Shown here one piece after another: positions 33,683 through 43,819 of a stretch of DNA of 64,000 bases (its first letter is position 1; each line of letters opens with the position of its first letter). Source of the DNA: Cellulophaga tyrosinoxydans (GTDB lineage: Bacteria > Bacteroidota > Bacteroidia > Flavobacteriales > Flavobacteriaceae); assembly GCF_900176415.1 (NCBI RefSeq), contig NZ_FWXO01000004.1:124001-188000 (forward strand), given 5' to 3'. The notes under the pieces were generated by a model, which worked only from the letters and a program-made list of their open reading frames with translations, was not told the origin of the DNA and did not search any database. The translations under genes and the position numbers were made by a program.

Positions 33683-34906
33683 CTAAAATTTAAATTGGTA
33701 ATCTAAACCAATTGATGCTGCATAAAAAAACTTTCCTGGATCAAAACTTAGTTCCTGCCTGGTAATACCCATACTAGCCCTGTAGACACTAGGATTTTCT
33801 TTTATAGTAAATTGATATTCAATTTGTATTTGTTGCGACTCCAAATACAGTAATGTTTCCGCTAATACAACAGACCCATTTTTAAATTGCTTTAAATCTG
33901 ATGCATAGCCATAACTAAGGTTGACTCCCAAAAAATTGTATTTATCTTTAAAGTACTTACGAGCTAATAAATTACCCGAAATATTATAAGTGTTATTTGC
34001 CGAAGGTGTCACATAGGGCCGTAGAGAGAAATAATAATTACCCCTATACATACCAAAAGAACCCGTATATACAAACACATTACTTGTGTTAAAATCTAAA
34101 TAGCGTACACCTAAAGATGCTTCCATTGCCTTAGGAAGATTTGCATACAACTCCGCTCCTGCCCTATGATTTGGATAAATCTCTGAATTGGAAAATCCAT
34201 AATTTAAATAAGCATTTAGTTTTTTTGAAAACTTGGGGTATGCATCAATTTCATATTGAACTCCATTAGTTTGAAACCTATTGCTGTAATTAATTCTTGG
34301 AATTATAGCTCCATATTTAGTTTTACGATTATAATATATACTAGCGTATAGCATAGGATCATAAATAACATCAAAAACATCCGCAGCCGCAGATAAACCA
34401 ATAGCATTGTTTGTAGTTTCTCCTGCTTCAGCATCTAAATAAATAACCTCTTCCACTGTTTTTGCTACGGTAATACCAATCTCAGCCTTTTCGTGCAGTG
34501 CTTTTATCTCTAGATTATCTGGAAAGTAGAGCAGCGCTTTATTACTTAAACCTAAGGCGATATAATAGTTCTCGGCATAAATTTCATTCTTAATGGCAGC
34601 CTCCCAAACTTCTAAGTTCAATTTTTCTTTTGAAATGATTGCATTAAACTCATTTCTGGCTTTATCATAATTACCATCCCAACTATAAGTTTTGGCCAGA
34701 AGATTTCTAACATCTGCATAATCCGGATATGCTGATAATATTAATTTTAGAGAATCTCTAGCTGCTACCCTATCTCCAGCAAATGCTATTTCCCGTGCCT
34801 TCATAAATGAGGCATCTGGATTACCGGCATACACTTTTTCTTGGGCTTGAAGTGCACTCAAGAAAAAGAAAACTGGTAGGAAAAATAGGGTTTGTTTAAA
34901 TTTCAT
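33683..34906 (-). CDS. YaiO-family outer-membrane beta-barrel protein with TPR
   Basis: 407 residues. Signal peptide (LFFLPVFFFLSALQAQ), then TPR-like helices (residues 28-125: ARDSLKLILSAYPDYADVRNLLAKTYSWDGNYDKARNEF), then about 16 beta-strand-like alternations ending in aromatic YQFKF, the barrel-closing C-terminus. The TPR-plus-barrel plan resembles PgaA/YaiO-type exopolysaccharide exit ports. Last gene of the hybrid-kinase operon; 2 bp from the sulfatase-like gene, so a likely outer-membrane exporter for the polymer made by the GT2 synthase. Confidence 0.85.
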   Translation of the reverse strand: MKFKQTLFFLPVFFFLSALQAQEKVYAGNPDASFMKAREIAFAGDRVAARDSLKLILSAYPDYADVRNLLAKTYSWDGNYDKARNEFNAIISKEKLNLEVWEAAIKNEIYAENYYIALGLSNKALLYFPDNLEIKALHEKAEIGITVAKTVEEVIYLDAEAGETTNNAIGLSAAADVFDVIYDPMLYASIYYNRKTKYGAIIPRINYSNRFQTNGVQYEIDAYPKFSKKLNAYLNYGFSNSEIYPNHRAGAELYANLPKAMEASLGVRYLDFNTSNVFVYTGSFGMYRGNYYFSLRPYVTPSANNTYNISGNLLARKYFKDKYNFLGVNLSYGYASDLKQFKNGSVVLAETLLYLESQQIQIEYQFTIKENPSVYRASMGITRQELSFDPGKFFYAASIGLDYQFKF

Positions 34907-34908
34907 AA

Positions 34909-37299
34909 TTAATTGGCTATGGCTATAAATGCTTCTATTTTAGAATTAACAATTACGGTATTAGATTCCGCTCCTTTTTTCTGAAGCTGTTTATAAGCTC
35001 TCTCTACTTTTTCATGCACTTCAGGACTCTTAATATTGTTTTCTTGTATTTTTTCAAACAGAGGTAAAACAATGTCATTATTGCCAGACCAAAAAGATGC
35101 ATCTAATAGCGCACAATAAATATCATCATAAGATGCATTGGCTTCTAAACATGCTTCAAAAATGTCAATAGCCCTAGAATAATCTCCTTTCCATGCATTT
35201 ATACGTCCCTGCAATATTTTTGCATCGATATGACTAGGCACTTCGGAAAGAATATAACGCGTAAGTAATAATGATCTTTCATAGTCGCCATCAAAAGCAT
35301 ATTGTTTTGCCGTTTCATAAGCATTATCAAAATTATTACCGTTAAACTGACTGTTAATCCAAACCATTTCTTGCTTGGAGAATTTGTCCTTCTCAATTTT
35401 GTAAATCACCGAGTTAGCAGGAATAATTTTATTTTCTTGAGTTACATAGGCATTAACTCCTTTAAAATTTTTAAGTAATCTGGCTATATTATTATGCTCC
35501 TTATTGGTTATTACTATATCCATATTATTTTTGATGGTATATACATCCCCATCACTATAAAAATCGGTTTTAGAAACAAAATCTTTCAATTCGTTTTTAT
35601 TACGCATTAAAGGAATATCCTTGGTTATTCTAAACTCTTCATGCATATCTATTGCGCTACCCATCCAAGCAGTTTTCTTAGGAATGGTCATCTGATATTT
35701 TTTAGATAACATGGCCAATAAAGTTGGCACAACATCAAAATGAGAAGACACCGAACTTATTTTTTTAGGAGATTTAATTAGAGGGCTATAAATTAAAAAT
35801 GGCACATGAAAACGACTTAATGTATTTCGCTGCGGCACAGGTATTAATCTATGATCACCAGTAATAACAAAAATAGTATTACTATACGTTGGCTTGGTTT
35901 TATAATCGCTTAAGAAATCTTTTAAAGCTTCATCACCGTATAAAAGACTACCAAAAATTCCCTTATTCTTATCTATTATTTTTCTAGTTCTGCTATCGTA
36001 GGTATTGCTTTTTTCTAGAATTTCGATCACTTTTTCATCATAATATTCCTGATTTGGAGGTAAGAAAGGCTCGTGCGTAGTTAAGGTCATAAAAACATCT
36101 AATCGTGGAGAATTTTCAGGCTTGTAAATAGCCATTGCTTTTTTAAACAATTCCTTATCAGGATAACCCCAAGAAGCTCCAGCAGCATCTGCTGGTTGCA
36201 AATTGTATTTGCTTTCGAATTTACTTCGATCTAAAATATAATCTATGTTTTCACTTCTAAGAAAGGTATCCATATGATCAAAAGAACTATTAGCACCCAT
36301 ATATAGCGCTGTTCTATATCCGTTATTTTTTAGGATGCTAAAAAGGGTATACTTATTGGGTAATTCTTCTAAATCCATGAATCCGGTTTTACCAAAAGGC
36401 AAAGAGCCTAATAAAGAAGGTATTACGCCGTAGGTTCTTCCGGTGTTGCTTAAAAAATTATCCCAGTAAAGCGACTGTTTGGTTAAGTCATCAATAAAAG
36501 GTGTAAAGCCTCCAAATTGCGCTTCTTCGCCAACAAAATCTCTACCCAAACCTTCAACGACGATAAAGACAATATTTGGCTTTTCTTCTTTTAAATTGAA
36601 ATACGCCCCCAATACATCTTCTTGTATATTTTCCTTAAGCAAAGGATATTCTACCGTGGAATTGTATTTTTCATCCTCTAAAGAAGAAAGTATTAGACTA
36701 TACGCCATGTATTGCGTTTTATTATCATTTATTGGTTTTCTCTGCGTGAAAAGCGTCATTAAAAACAGGCTAAGGAGCATAATTGTAAAAGGAAACATTT
36801 TACTTATATGATGGTAAAAGGTGCCTGTTAACTTAAAAAATCCGTAGAAAATTGCAGAAACTATAACGAGTATCAGAAATGGATACATTGTTATTCCGCC
36901 AGATTTTAACATAGTATCTTTTATATCGGTATAATTGTAGCCAAGAATATCGGAACCTAAGGGAACATACGTAATGGTATAATAACCAATTAAAATCAAC
37001 TCACTAAGCAATAAAAGAACTAGAATAGCAAAAGTGAATTTTATGCCAAGTCTTGGTTTTATAGCTTCAAAAAATTTAAAAGGTGCCACAAATAATAACC
37101 CTATTAAAGCACTAAAACCTATATGATGTACAACGGCCAATATAAAGCTCATGCCAAATATTCTATCCGTTACACCTTTATAATAAAGTACAATGTATTG
37201 GTAAATAGATAATACGATAAGACTGAATAAAAAGGCGATAATTAGCCTTGTATACCCTCTTAAAGTTGCTCTATAAAGTACATTAACTTTTATTTCCAT
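34909..37299 (-). CDS. Sulfatase/LTA-synthase-like membrane enzyme with C-terminal TPR
   Basis: 796 residues. Five transmembrane helices (residues about 15-40, 50-72, 85-108, 128-150, 165-183), then an alkaline-phosphatase-superfamily domain: NIVFIVVEGLGRDF, SNTGRTYGVIPSLLGSLP with the likely Thr nucleophile, FVITGDHRLIP and FHVPFLIYSP. Residues about 670-770 are TPR-like (AYETAKQYAFDGDYERSLLLTRYIL). Such enzymes transfer phospho-groups (ethanolamine or glycerol) onto envelope glycans, so it may decorate the polymer of this operon. Only 2-3 bp to neighbours on each side. The fusion with TPR is unusual. Confidence 0.85.
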   Translation of the reverse strand: MEIKVNVLYRATLRGYTRLIIAFLFSLIVLSIYQYIVLYYKGVTDRIFGMSFILAVVHHIGFSALIGLLFVAPFKFFEAIKPRLGIKFTFAILVLLLLSELILIGYYTITYVPLGSDILGYNYTDIKDTMLKSGGITMYPFLILVIVSAIFYGFFKLTGTFYHHISKMFPFTIMLLSLFLMTLFTQRKPINDNKTQYMAYSLILSSLEDEKYNSTVEYPLLKENIQEDVLGAYFNLKEEKPNIVFIVVEGLGRDFVGEEAQFGGFTPFIDDLTKQSLYWDNFLSNTGRTYGVIPSLLGSLPFGKTGFMDLEELPNKYTLFSILKNNGYRTALYMGANSSFDHMDTFLRSENIDYILDRSKFESKYNLQPADAAGASWGYPDKELFKKAMAIYKPENSPRLDVFMTLTTHEPFLPPNQEYYDEKVIEILEKSNTYDSRTRKIIDKNKGIFGSLLYGDEALKDFLSDYKTKPTYSNTIFVITGDHRLIPVPQRNTLSRFHVPFLIYSPLIKSPKKISSVSSHFDVVPTLLAMLSKKYQMTIPKKTAWMGSAIDMHEEFRITKDIPLMRNKNELKDFVSKTDFYSDGDVYTIKNNMDIVITNKEHNNIARLLKNFKGVNAYVTQENKIIPANSVIYKIEKDKFSKQEMVWINSQFNGNNFDNAYETAKQYAFDGDYERSLLLTRYILSEVPSHIDAKILQGRINAWKGDYSRAIDIFEACLEANASYDDIYCALLDASFWSGNNDIVLPLFEKIQENNIKSPEVHEKVERAYKQLQKKGAESNTVIVNSKIEAFIAIAN

Positions 37300-37301
37300 T
37301 A

Positions 37302-38732
37302 TTACGTTGCTTTAGCAAATCCCTTTCTAGTTATGGTACCCCAACCAGATTGAATTTTAAATAATTTTTTATAATTACCGCGAACAGCCGCAAAAACTAC
37401 AATGGGATGAAAAATAAATGGCTCCACAATTGCGCAACCCATAAGTATCAAAATATCTTTAACTTTTTTGTATTCATTATAGGAATACACTTCCCACAGT
37501 ATAGCATAAAAACTGAACATAATTGAATACACATAAATCATAGTTGTAATTGCTATGAAAAATGGAAGGTTTAAAATGCCTAAATAGTAAAATAGAATTA
37601 TTGAAAAGAACCCAAAGAATTCAAGTAATGGCGCTAACCATTCATAGAAAAACCAATAGGGATAACTTATCATACCTAATCTTCCATATTTAGGATTAAA
37701 AAACATATCTCTATGCTTATATAAGGTTTCAAAATTACCTCTAGACCAGCGATCACGTTGATTTACTAATATTTTACGACTTTCCGGAACTTCAGTCCAA
37801 CATAAAGGATCTGGAATATACTCTATAGTATGTGGGAGTTTATTCTCAACCATATATCTTCGCATACGAAAAACAATCTCCATATCTTCCCCAACAGTGT
37901 TTGTATCATATCCACCGCAAGCCAAGGCAATTTCACGGTCGAAAAATCCGAAGGCTCCTGAAATAATTAACAAGCTATCCATTCTCCCGAATGCCATACG
38001 CCCTAATAAGAATGAACGGGTATATTCTAAGAGTTGAAATTTGGCAAGCCAATTTTTAGGCAAACGTATTTCTTCTAAAGCACCTCCATTTATTACACAA
38101 GAATTAGCAATACGTATTACACCACCAACTGCAATTACACGTTTTTCTGAACGTTGATAAAAAGATTTCACCACATGTAATAATGCATCAGGCAGCAACA
38201 AACAATCCACATCAATACAGCCAACAAACTGATTTTCTGACAGATGCATACCGGTATTTAAAGCATCTGATTTACCGCCGTTTTCTTTATCTATTACCGT
38301 TAATTTTGAGAATGATTGTTGTCTAGACTTATAAACTCCCCTTATGGGTTTCGATTTCCAGTTAGGATCTATCTTACGATCAATTTTTACTAAATCATAA
38401 GCATCAATCATTTTCTGCATGGTATCATCTTTACTACCATCATTAACCACCATTACTTCGTAGTTCACATATTTTAATGACAATAATGATCTTATGTTTT
38501 CCACAATAGTCATGCCCTCGTTATACGCAGGAGCCACGATTGTTAAACTTGGAGCCAATGGCGACGCCATTACCTTGGATAAGTCACCAAAACTATTTTT
38601 ATTCTTATAATGTAACGAGCCTTTTGTGGACAAGTACCCCATGATGCTAAATAATGTAAATAGCACCACTGTAAACACAAAAAATACAATGTTTATATAA
38701 TCGAGCAATATGTTGAAAACACCATTATCCAT
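37302..38732 (-). CDS. Processive GT2 glycosyltransferase (PgaC/chitin-synthase-like)
   Basis: 476-residue membrane glycosyltransferase. N-terminal helix, then GT2 domain: TIVAPAYNEGMTIVENIRSLL, VMVNDGSKDDTM, VGCIDVDCLLLPD (DxD), TVGEDMEIVFRMRR (ED base) and NQRDRWSRGNF (Q-x-x-R-W of processive synthases). Several C-terminal helices (YWFFYEWLAPLLEFFGFFS onward) form the export pore. Polymerises a beta-linked polysaccharide, possibly poly-N-acetylglucosamine-like. It overlaps the HEAT gene by 8 bp. Confidence 0.88.
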   Translation of the reverse strand: MDNGVFNILLDYINIVFFVFTVVLFTLFSIMGYLSTKGSLHYKNKNSFGDLSKVMASPLAPSLTIVAPAYNEGMTIVENIRSLLSLKYVNYEVMVVNDGSKDDTMQKMIDAYDLVKIDRKIDPNWKSKPIRGVYKSRQQSFSKLTVIDKENGGKSDALNTGMHLSENQFVGCIDVDCLLLPDALLHVVKSFYQRSEKRVIAVGGVIRIANSCVINGGALEEIRLPKNWLAKFQLLEYTRSFLLGRMAFGRMDSLLIISGAFGFFDREIALACGGYDTNTVGEDMEIVFRMRRYMVENKLPHTIEYIPDPLCWTEVPESRKILVNQRDRWSRGNFETLYKHRDMFFNPKYGRLGMISYPYWFFYEWLAPLLEFFGFFSIILFYYLGILNLPFFIAITTMIYVYSIMFSFYAILWEVYSYNEYKKVKDILILMGCAIVEPFIFHPIVVFAAVRGNYKKLFKIQSGWGTITRKGFAKAT

Positions 38733-40824
38733 TGAATTTTTTTCTTTTGGTTAATGGAAATTCTAATAACTGCTGAAAATACGTATGTTCTTCAGCTGTT
38801 AATCCAATAGGCTCAGAGCTACTAGAATGCTCCGAATTTTTTAAATCTTTTGAAAATTCAGGTGCAAATTCAACCTCAAAAAGGTCCAATGGTTTTGCGG
38901 GTTCTAAATCGAATTCTTCCAATAAAAAGCAAAACTCCAAAGGCATTAGATCTTTCGGCTTTTTTTCTATCAGATAAGGTTGGTCTTCTATAGGTAATGC
39001 GCTAATTGTTTGGTTTATTTCAACTCTTTGTTTCACCAATTCCTCTTCTACTTTAATCGTTGTTTGCAGATTTAAAACTTCTAAAGGCAAGGTCTCAGAC
39101 TCTTTTATTGGAGTGAATTTATCCAGCAATTTGGCTTTTACAACAACGGCTTTAGTACGAATTAGTGTATTATGATGATTTTGCAAGGAAGTTAAAAAGG
39201 GAATGTCTTTATTATTACCAATCTCGAGAATTTCATCTAATAGCAGCATTTTACATTCATCATCCGCTCTATTAAATAAGGGCTCGAATATACTTTGGTA
39301 ATTATCCTCAATAATTGTTTCTGATTGCTCTAAAATGCTATTATCAACTTTTATTTCATCCGAATTTGTTGTAGTTAACGATACAGCATCATCTTCATTC
39401 AAAAGAACTTCAAAAACAGGTTCTGGTGTATTAATTTCGGATTTGGAGCTAATCGGATCCTTAGCAACCACTGACTCTTGTTCAGCAGCTTCTACTTTAT
39501 CTTCATTATTTTTGTTTACAAAAATGCTGTCTAAAAAATGGGCTACGCGTTCATATTCTGGAAGCAACTCCGAAGGTGTTTCTAATTGCACTTCAGGCTG
39601 ATTAGTCTCAATAGGTTCAGAATCTACAGCTATTTCTATAGCTTCTTCGGAATCTGGTTTTTCAAATTCAGGGTCGTCTGGTGCATCATTACTAACATCA
39701 ACTTTATGAACTATCTCCTCAAAACTTTCGTCTTGATGCTCTTCTAAAATACTTGAATCTAGACCATCAGTTGGCATAACATACTCTGGCCAAATGGTAT
39801 TTATAGCACTTAAAGCTTTGCTTTTAACGGTAAAGTTAGATTCTTTCTTATCTACAAGCTCTAAAAACGGAATATCTTCTTTACGCTCAAAACTTGCAAG
39901 AGTATCTAAAATGGCTAATTTAATATGCGCATTATTTTTCCAAAAAACAGCCTTTAAAGTTCTTGTGGAACTCTGAAAATTAAATTTTTTTATACAACTT
40001 ATTGCTTCGTGTTTAATATTGGTATTTTTATGACGTACTAAAGAAATTATTGATTCTTCAGCATCATTCTGATCATAATGTTTAATTAATCGAAGCGCAA
40101 ATAACACAACATGTTTGTTTTTTGAGGTTAACCACTTGTAAAAACGTGGTGGTTCAAAATACTCTGCATTTGACAGCACCTCTAAAATTTTAAGCTGCTG
40201 CCACTCCGAGATAGAGTATTTAGTGGTGTCTAAGAAATATGAAATACCTTCATGCATTAAAGTTACCGTTGAAATTTCGGCCTGCTTACGCACCACAGAT
40301 CGTTTATCATTAATAAAACGACGAATAAAACTATATGATTCAACCACTTGCATTTGCGTAAGTTCAAACATTCCCTGTGAAATTTTTTGCCATCTAAAAC
40401 TTTTTAGCTTCTCAAAAGCTTGTTCTTGAAGGTTTAAATCTTTGTAAAGTTTAAAAAGCAATTTTCTGGTTTGTCCAGATACATCAGTTTTTAGATCTAA
40501 TAGTATTTCCGATAATACAGCTTCGTTTTTCTTATCTTTTATAAGCTCACGAATTTCTATTTTTCTATTGATGTAACTATTTTTTTCCTCCTTAGTACCT
40601 ATATTTTCCTCGTAAAAAAGAAATTCGCTTACCATTGGCGCCAAGATTTTTTTACGACTTGCAGTATCCGAAGCGTCTTTTTTAAATTTGTTTCGAAAGA
40701 AAAATATAGCTCCAAAGTAAATCACCGCTAAAATTGAAAACAAAATAGACAAGTCCCATAGCACGTCTGTAGGTACTTTGGGAGAGCTTACTAAATTGTA
40801 TATTTTCAAGGAGGGGAACTTCAA
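38725..40824 (-). CDS. HEAT-repeat membrane-anchored protein
   Basis: 699 residues. One transmembrane helix near 20-45 (LWDLSILFSILAVIYFGAIFFF), HEAT-type helical repeats across residues 90-340 (IISLVRHKNTNIKHEAISCIKKF; AILDTLASFERKEDIPFLELV), a long Glu/Asp/Ser-rich disordered linker (about 355-510), another HEAT pair (DECKMLLLDEILEIGNNKDIPFL) and a disordered tail. A cytoplasmic scaffold. It sits between the response regulator and the GT2 synthase, so it may transmit the phospho-signal to the synthase; this is inference. Confidence 0.8.
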   Translation of the reverse strand: MKFPSLKIYNLVSSPKVPTDVLWDLSILFSILAVIYFGAIFFFRNKFKKDASDTASRKKILAPMVSEFLFYEENIGTKEEKNSYINRKIEIRELIKDKKNEAVLSEILLDLKTDVSGQTRKLLFKLYKDLNLQEQAFEKLKSFRWQKISQGMFELTQMQVVESYSFIRRFINDKRSVVRKQAEISTVTLMHEGISYFLDTTKYSISEWQQLKILEVLSNAEYFEPPRFYKWLTSKNKHVVLFALRLIKHYDQNDAEESIISLVRHKNTNIKHEAISCIKKFNFQSSTRTLKAVFWKNNAHIKLAILDTLASFERKEDIPFLELVDKKESNFTVKSKALSAINTIWPEYVMPTDGLDSSILEEHQDESFEEIVHKVDVSNDAPDDPEFEKPDSEEAIEIAVDSEPIETNQPEVQLETPSELLPEYERVAHFLDSIFVNKNNEDKVEAAEQESVVAKDPISSKSEINTPEPVFEVLLNEDDAVSLTTTNSDEIKVDNSILEQSETIIEDNYQSIFEPLFNRADDECKMLLLDEILEIGNNKDIPFLTSLQNHHNTLIRTKAVVVKAKLLDKFTPIKESETLPLEVLNLQTTIKVEEELVKQRVEINQTISALPIEDQPYLIEKKPKDLMPLEFCFLLEEFDLEPAKPLDLFEVEFAPEFSKDLKNSEHSSSSEPIGLTAEEHTYFQQLLEFPLTKRKKFNG

Positions 40825-40839
40825 AATAACGGTGTTGTT

Positions 40840-41205
40840 TTATCCTAATTCTTTCTTTAATCTTAAGAGTAATTCTGCTGGACTAACAGGTTTTGATAAA
40901 AAATCGTTAGCTCCTAGCTTAAATGCACTTAACACGTTTTCCTCATTACCCGCTGAGGATAGGATTATTATGGGTATTTTTAATTTCAATTCATTTCTTA
41001 CATAATCTGTAATTTCTAATCCAGAAAAGTAAGGCATCATTATATCTGTAACTATTACATCTGGCCTATTGGTTTCTAAATAACTTTTTACGTTTTTACC
41101 ATCGGTACAAACGGTTACGTCATAACCTGCTTTTTTTAGCCTGTAATCTAACAATGCTGATAATAAGTCATCATCATCTGCCAACATCAACTTTATTGAA
41201 CTCAT
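40840..41205 (-). CDS. Single-domain response regulator (CheY-like)
   Basis: 121-residue receiver domain without an output domain. Acidic pocket ADDDDLL (10-13), phospho-acceptor Asp54 in VIVTDIMMPYFSG, Thr/Ser ILSSAG and Lys in FLSKPVSP. It should work by protein contact. It follows the hybrid kinase by 5 bp and precedes the HEAT protein by 15 bp; the obvious candidate partners are these two. Confidence 0.92.
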   Translation of the reverse strand: MSSIKLMLADDDDLLSALLDYRLKKAGYDVTVCTDGKNVKSYLETNRPDVIVTDIMMPYFSGLEITDYVRNELKLKIPIIILSSAGNEENVLSAFKLGANDFLSKPVSPAELLLRLKKELG

Positions 41206-41210
41206 AATTT

Positions 41211-42986
41211 TTATTTGTTCTTATACGAATAAATAGCGTTATCTATTGCTGCCTCAATCAACGGATACTCTTTTAAAAAGCAATCGTATAAGAAATTTAA
41301 ATATTTAAAATCTTGATCATCAAGACATATTTTATGCATTTGCTCCACTATCCTTAACAAGCTAGGAATTCGCATCATTTTTAAGCCTGCTTTTAGCTTG
41401 TGTGCATTAAACCTAACACCATCCGCATTCGCAGCTTTTAAATCTACTTTAGTCTTACCTATAAACTCAATTGCATTAAGTTTAAAAAGCTGCACCAATT
41501 CTTCCAACATTTCTACTTCACCAAAACAATCTTCTAATAAAACTGATAAATCAATTTCAGAAGGTTCAATTGCACTGGCTTCTGATACAACAGATGTGTT
41601 ATGCATATTCTTAATAGTTTTTAAATTTGTAATATTTGAGGTTAGTTTTTTAAGTAATTCCTTAGAATCGAAAGGTTTCAAGATATAATCATTAATTCCA
41701 CTTTCATCGCAGCGTTTTTTATCTTTTATGGAGAAATCTGCTGTCAAAGCAATTATAGGAATAGAACTTATACTAGCTCTAGGATTTTTTCTGATTATTT
41801 TTGCTACGTCAAAACCATTAATATCTGGCATTCTTAAATCCATAAGAATTACATCAATTTTTTCTTTTTCGAGCAGGGATAAACCAAATTCAATAGAATC
41901 TGTCACATAATTTGTACATTCCCAAAAATCTAATCTATTTTTAATTAGTTTTTGATTCATTGTATTGTCTTCAAAAACAAGAAAACTCATATTTTTTATA
42001 GTGTTTTCACGAGCTTGAATAGTAGTATCATGCACATGAACAGCTTGTTTTTCTACAGCTTTACCAATTTTAAAAGGTAATTCTACTTTAAATATTGTAC
42101 CCACATTTATTTTGCTAGACACCGTTATAGTGCCATTTAAATGTGTTACAATATGTTTTACAATGCTTAAGCCTAGACCTGTTCCACCATAATTTTTTTG
42201 TGTATCTACTTCGGCTTGTTTATAATAATCAAAAATATTATTTAAGTTATTCTCCGAGATACCAATTCCCGTATCCTCAACTTTAAAATGCAATAAAACA
42301 GATTCCTCATCTTTTGAAACAACATCTATAGCAAGGCTTATACTACCTTCGCTTACAAATTTTATAGCATTACCTATCAAATTCAGGAGTATTTGCGAAA
42401 GTTTAGATGGGTCACCAACAAGTATTTGTGGTATGTCTTTAGAGATTGAAACATTAAAAGTTACCTCTGGGTTTACTATTAAGGTCTGGCACAAATAGCT
42501 TATATCTTTAATTAAAGCTGAAAAATTAAATTCTACATTCTCAAAATGCGACGATCCAGACGAAAGTTTAGAGTACTCCAACAGTTCGTTTATAATGGTC
42601 AATAATGAATTAGATGCAGATTGAATTGCCTTTACATGCACAGCCTGACGCTCATTTAAATTATCTTCCGCCAACAATTCAGTAAAACCAATAATCCCAT
42701 TCAATGGAGTTCGTATTTCATGGCTAACTTTTGCAATGAGCAATTCTTGATCTGCAGCATTTAAGTTTTTTGCCTTTTTATTGAACCTAGATTTTGATGT
42801 AGAAATAGATTTAGAAATTTTGATTTCTGGTTTTACCGGCACCGCTTTCTGTTCCAAATTTTGTTTAAAAATTTGAAATGATTCTTTAAGCCTAGTAGCT
42901 TCTTCGGAGGTAAGCTCCTCAAAAGAAAAACTGTTCAACTTAGATTCTAGATCAGATAAGTAGGTAAGTAATTCGTTAGATTTCAA
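41211..42986 (-). CDS. Hybrid histidine kinase (HisKA-HATPase-REC-Hpt), no sensor domain
   Basis: 591 residues. An N-terminal 75-residue helical, Lys-rich stretch has no membrane helix or sensor domain. HisKA: IAKVSHEIRTPLNGIIGFTELL, His89. HATPase: LLNLIGNAIKF, VEDTGIGIS, NYGGTGLGLSIV. REC: Asp383 in VILMDLRMPDINGFD. Hpt: His529 in FNAHKLKAGLKMM. Thus a complete phosphorelay in one soluble protein, whose last phosphate acceptor can be the separate receiver encoded 5 bp downstream. Heads the exopolysaccharide-type operon. How it receives a signal is not visible. Confidence 0.9.
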   Translation of the reverse strand: MKSNELLTYLSDLESKLNSFSFEELTSEEATRLKESFQIFKQNLEQKAVPVKPEIKISKSISTSKSRFNKKAKNLNAADQELLIAKVSHEIRTPLNGIIGFTELLAEDNLNERQAVHVKAIQSASNSLLTIINELLEYSKLSSGSSHFENVEFNFSALIKDISYLCQTLIVNPEVTFNVSISKDIPQILVGDPSKLSQILLNLIGNAIKFVSEGSISLAIDVVSKDEESVLLHFKVEDTGIGISENNLNNIFDYYKQAEVDTQKNYGGTGLGLSIVKHIVTHLNGTITVSSKINVGTIFKVELPFKIGKAVEKQAVHVHDTTIQARENTIKNMSFLVFEDNTMNQKLIKNRLDFWECTNYVTDSIEFGLSLLEKEKIDVILMDLRMPDINGFDVAKIIRKNPRASISSIPIIALTADFSIKDKKRCDESGINDYILKPFDSKELLKKLTSNITNLKTIKNMHNTSVVSEASAIEPSEIDLSVLLEDCFGEVEMLEELVQLFKLNAIEFIGKTKVDLKAANADGVRFNAHKLKAGLKMMRIPSLLRIVEQMHKICLDDQDFKYLNFLYDCFLKEYPLIEAAIDNAIYSYKNK

Positions 42987-43423
42987 TGTTTTCTATGCTA
43001 TTTATGATTAAAATTTGGGTTCAAAAGGCAATAATAATTAGGCAACTACCAACTTTTAGTACCTATAATACTTATAAAATTGGCCTTATAGTCTAGGGTA
43101 TACAACAAAATGTTACCTAATAGCTTTAAGTTGTTGTCAAAACCAATAATAACGAGGTATAAGAATGTTAAAACACAGAGAGTTACTGTGAAAATGGAGT
43201 TTATTCTATTTTAAAACAATTCATCGTCAATAGCAAGTATTGGTTTTAGAACACCATCAATCTAAATAACTGGTTTACAGTTAACTAATTAAGTTTGTAG
43301 AAACAAAAAAATCAACTTCACGAATAAGATTTTACTCTTAATTGTAAAGTTGAATTTATAAATTAATATTAAGTATTACTTCGATATACTTAGTGTATGT
43401 ATTTAATTACCATTAATTTATAT
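42987..43423. other. Intergenic stretch with a terminator
   Basis: About 440 bp between the hybrid kinase and thioesterase genes. It probably holds the operon promoter near its left end and the thioesterase terminator (43304-43353). Chance ORFs of 30-35 codons are present on the plus strand but have no coding character. Confidence 0.4.
43304..43353 (-). terminator. Terminator downstream of the thioesterase gene
   Basis: An 18-bp imperfect stem, TCAACTTCACGAATAAGA and TCTTAATTGTAAAGTTGA around loop TTTTAC, with three mismatches; on the minus strand it runs into seven T. It lies 70 bp past the thioesterase stop. Confidence 0.65.
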
Positions 43424-43819
43424 TTACTCTTTAGATGCTAGTCTATCAACTACATATTCAATTTTAGTTTTGTTGTGTGCAACTGGCTTTCCATCAGCAC
43501 CTAAATTTACCATAATAATATTATCCACAGTAACAATAGTCTCGTGTGTCATCTTATTACGAACCTCACAATTTAAGGTTAAAGAGGTTTTACCAAATTT
43601 TACCACCTCAATACCAATTTCAATAATGTCTCCTTTTACGGCAGTGCTCATAAAATTTATTTCCGACATGTATTTTGTTACTACTTTTTTATTCTCTAAT
43701 TGAATAATGCTATAAAGCGCAGCTTCTTCATCTATCCATGCTAAAACTTTACCACCAAATAAAGTTTCATTAGCATTTAAATCTTCGGGTTTAACCCATT
43801 TTCTACTATGAAATCTCAT
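43424..43819 (-). CDS. Acyl-CoA thioesterase, YciA-type hotdog
   Basis: 131 residues with the hotdog fold used in acyl-CoA hydrolysis. NANETLFGGKVLAWIDEEAA contains the catalytic Asn/Asp and Gly-Gly turn; FMSTAVKGDIIEIGIEVVKFGKTSLTLNCEV is the conserved beta-sheet. Length and motif order fit YciA/BACH. It likely recycles CoA from acyl-CoA in the cytoplasm. Stands alone on the minus strand with its own terminator. Confidence 0.86.
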   Translation of the reverse strand: MRFHSRKWVKPEDLNANETLFGGKVLAWIDEEAALYSIIQLENKKVVTKYMSEINFMSTAVKGDIIEIGIEVVKFGKTSLTLNCEVRNKMTHETIVTVDNIIMVNLGADGKPVAHNKTKIEYVVDRLASKE

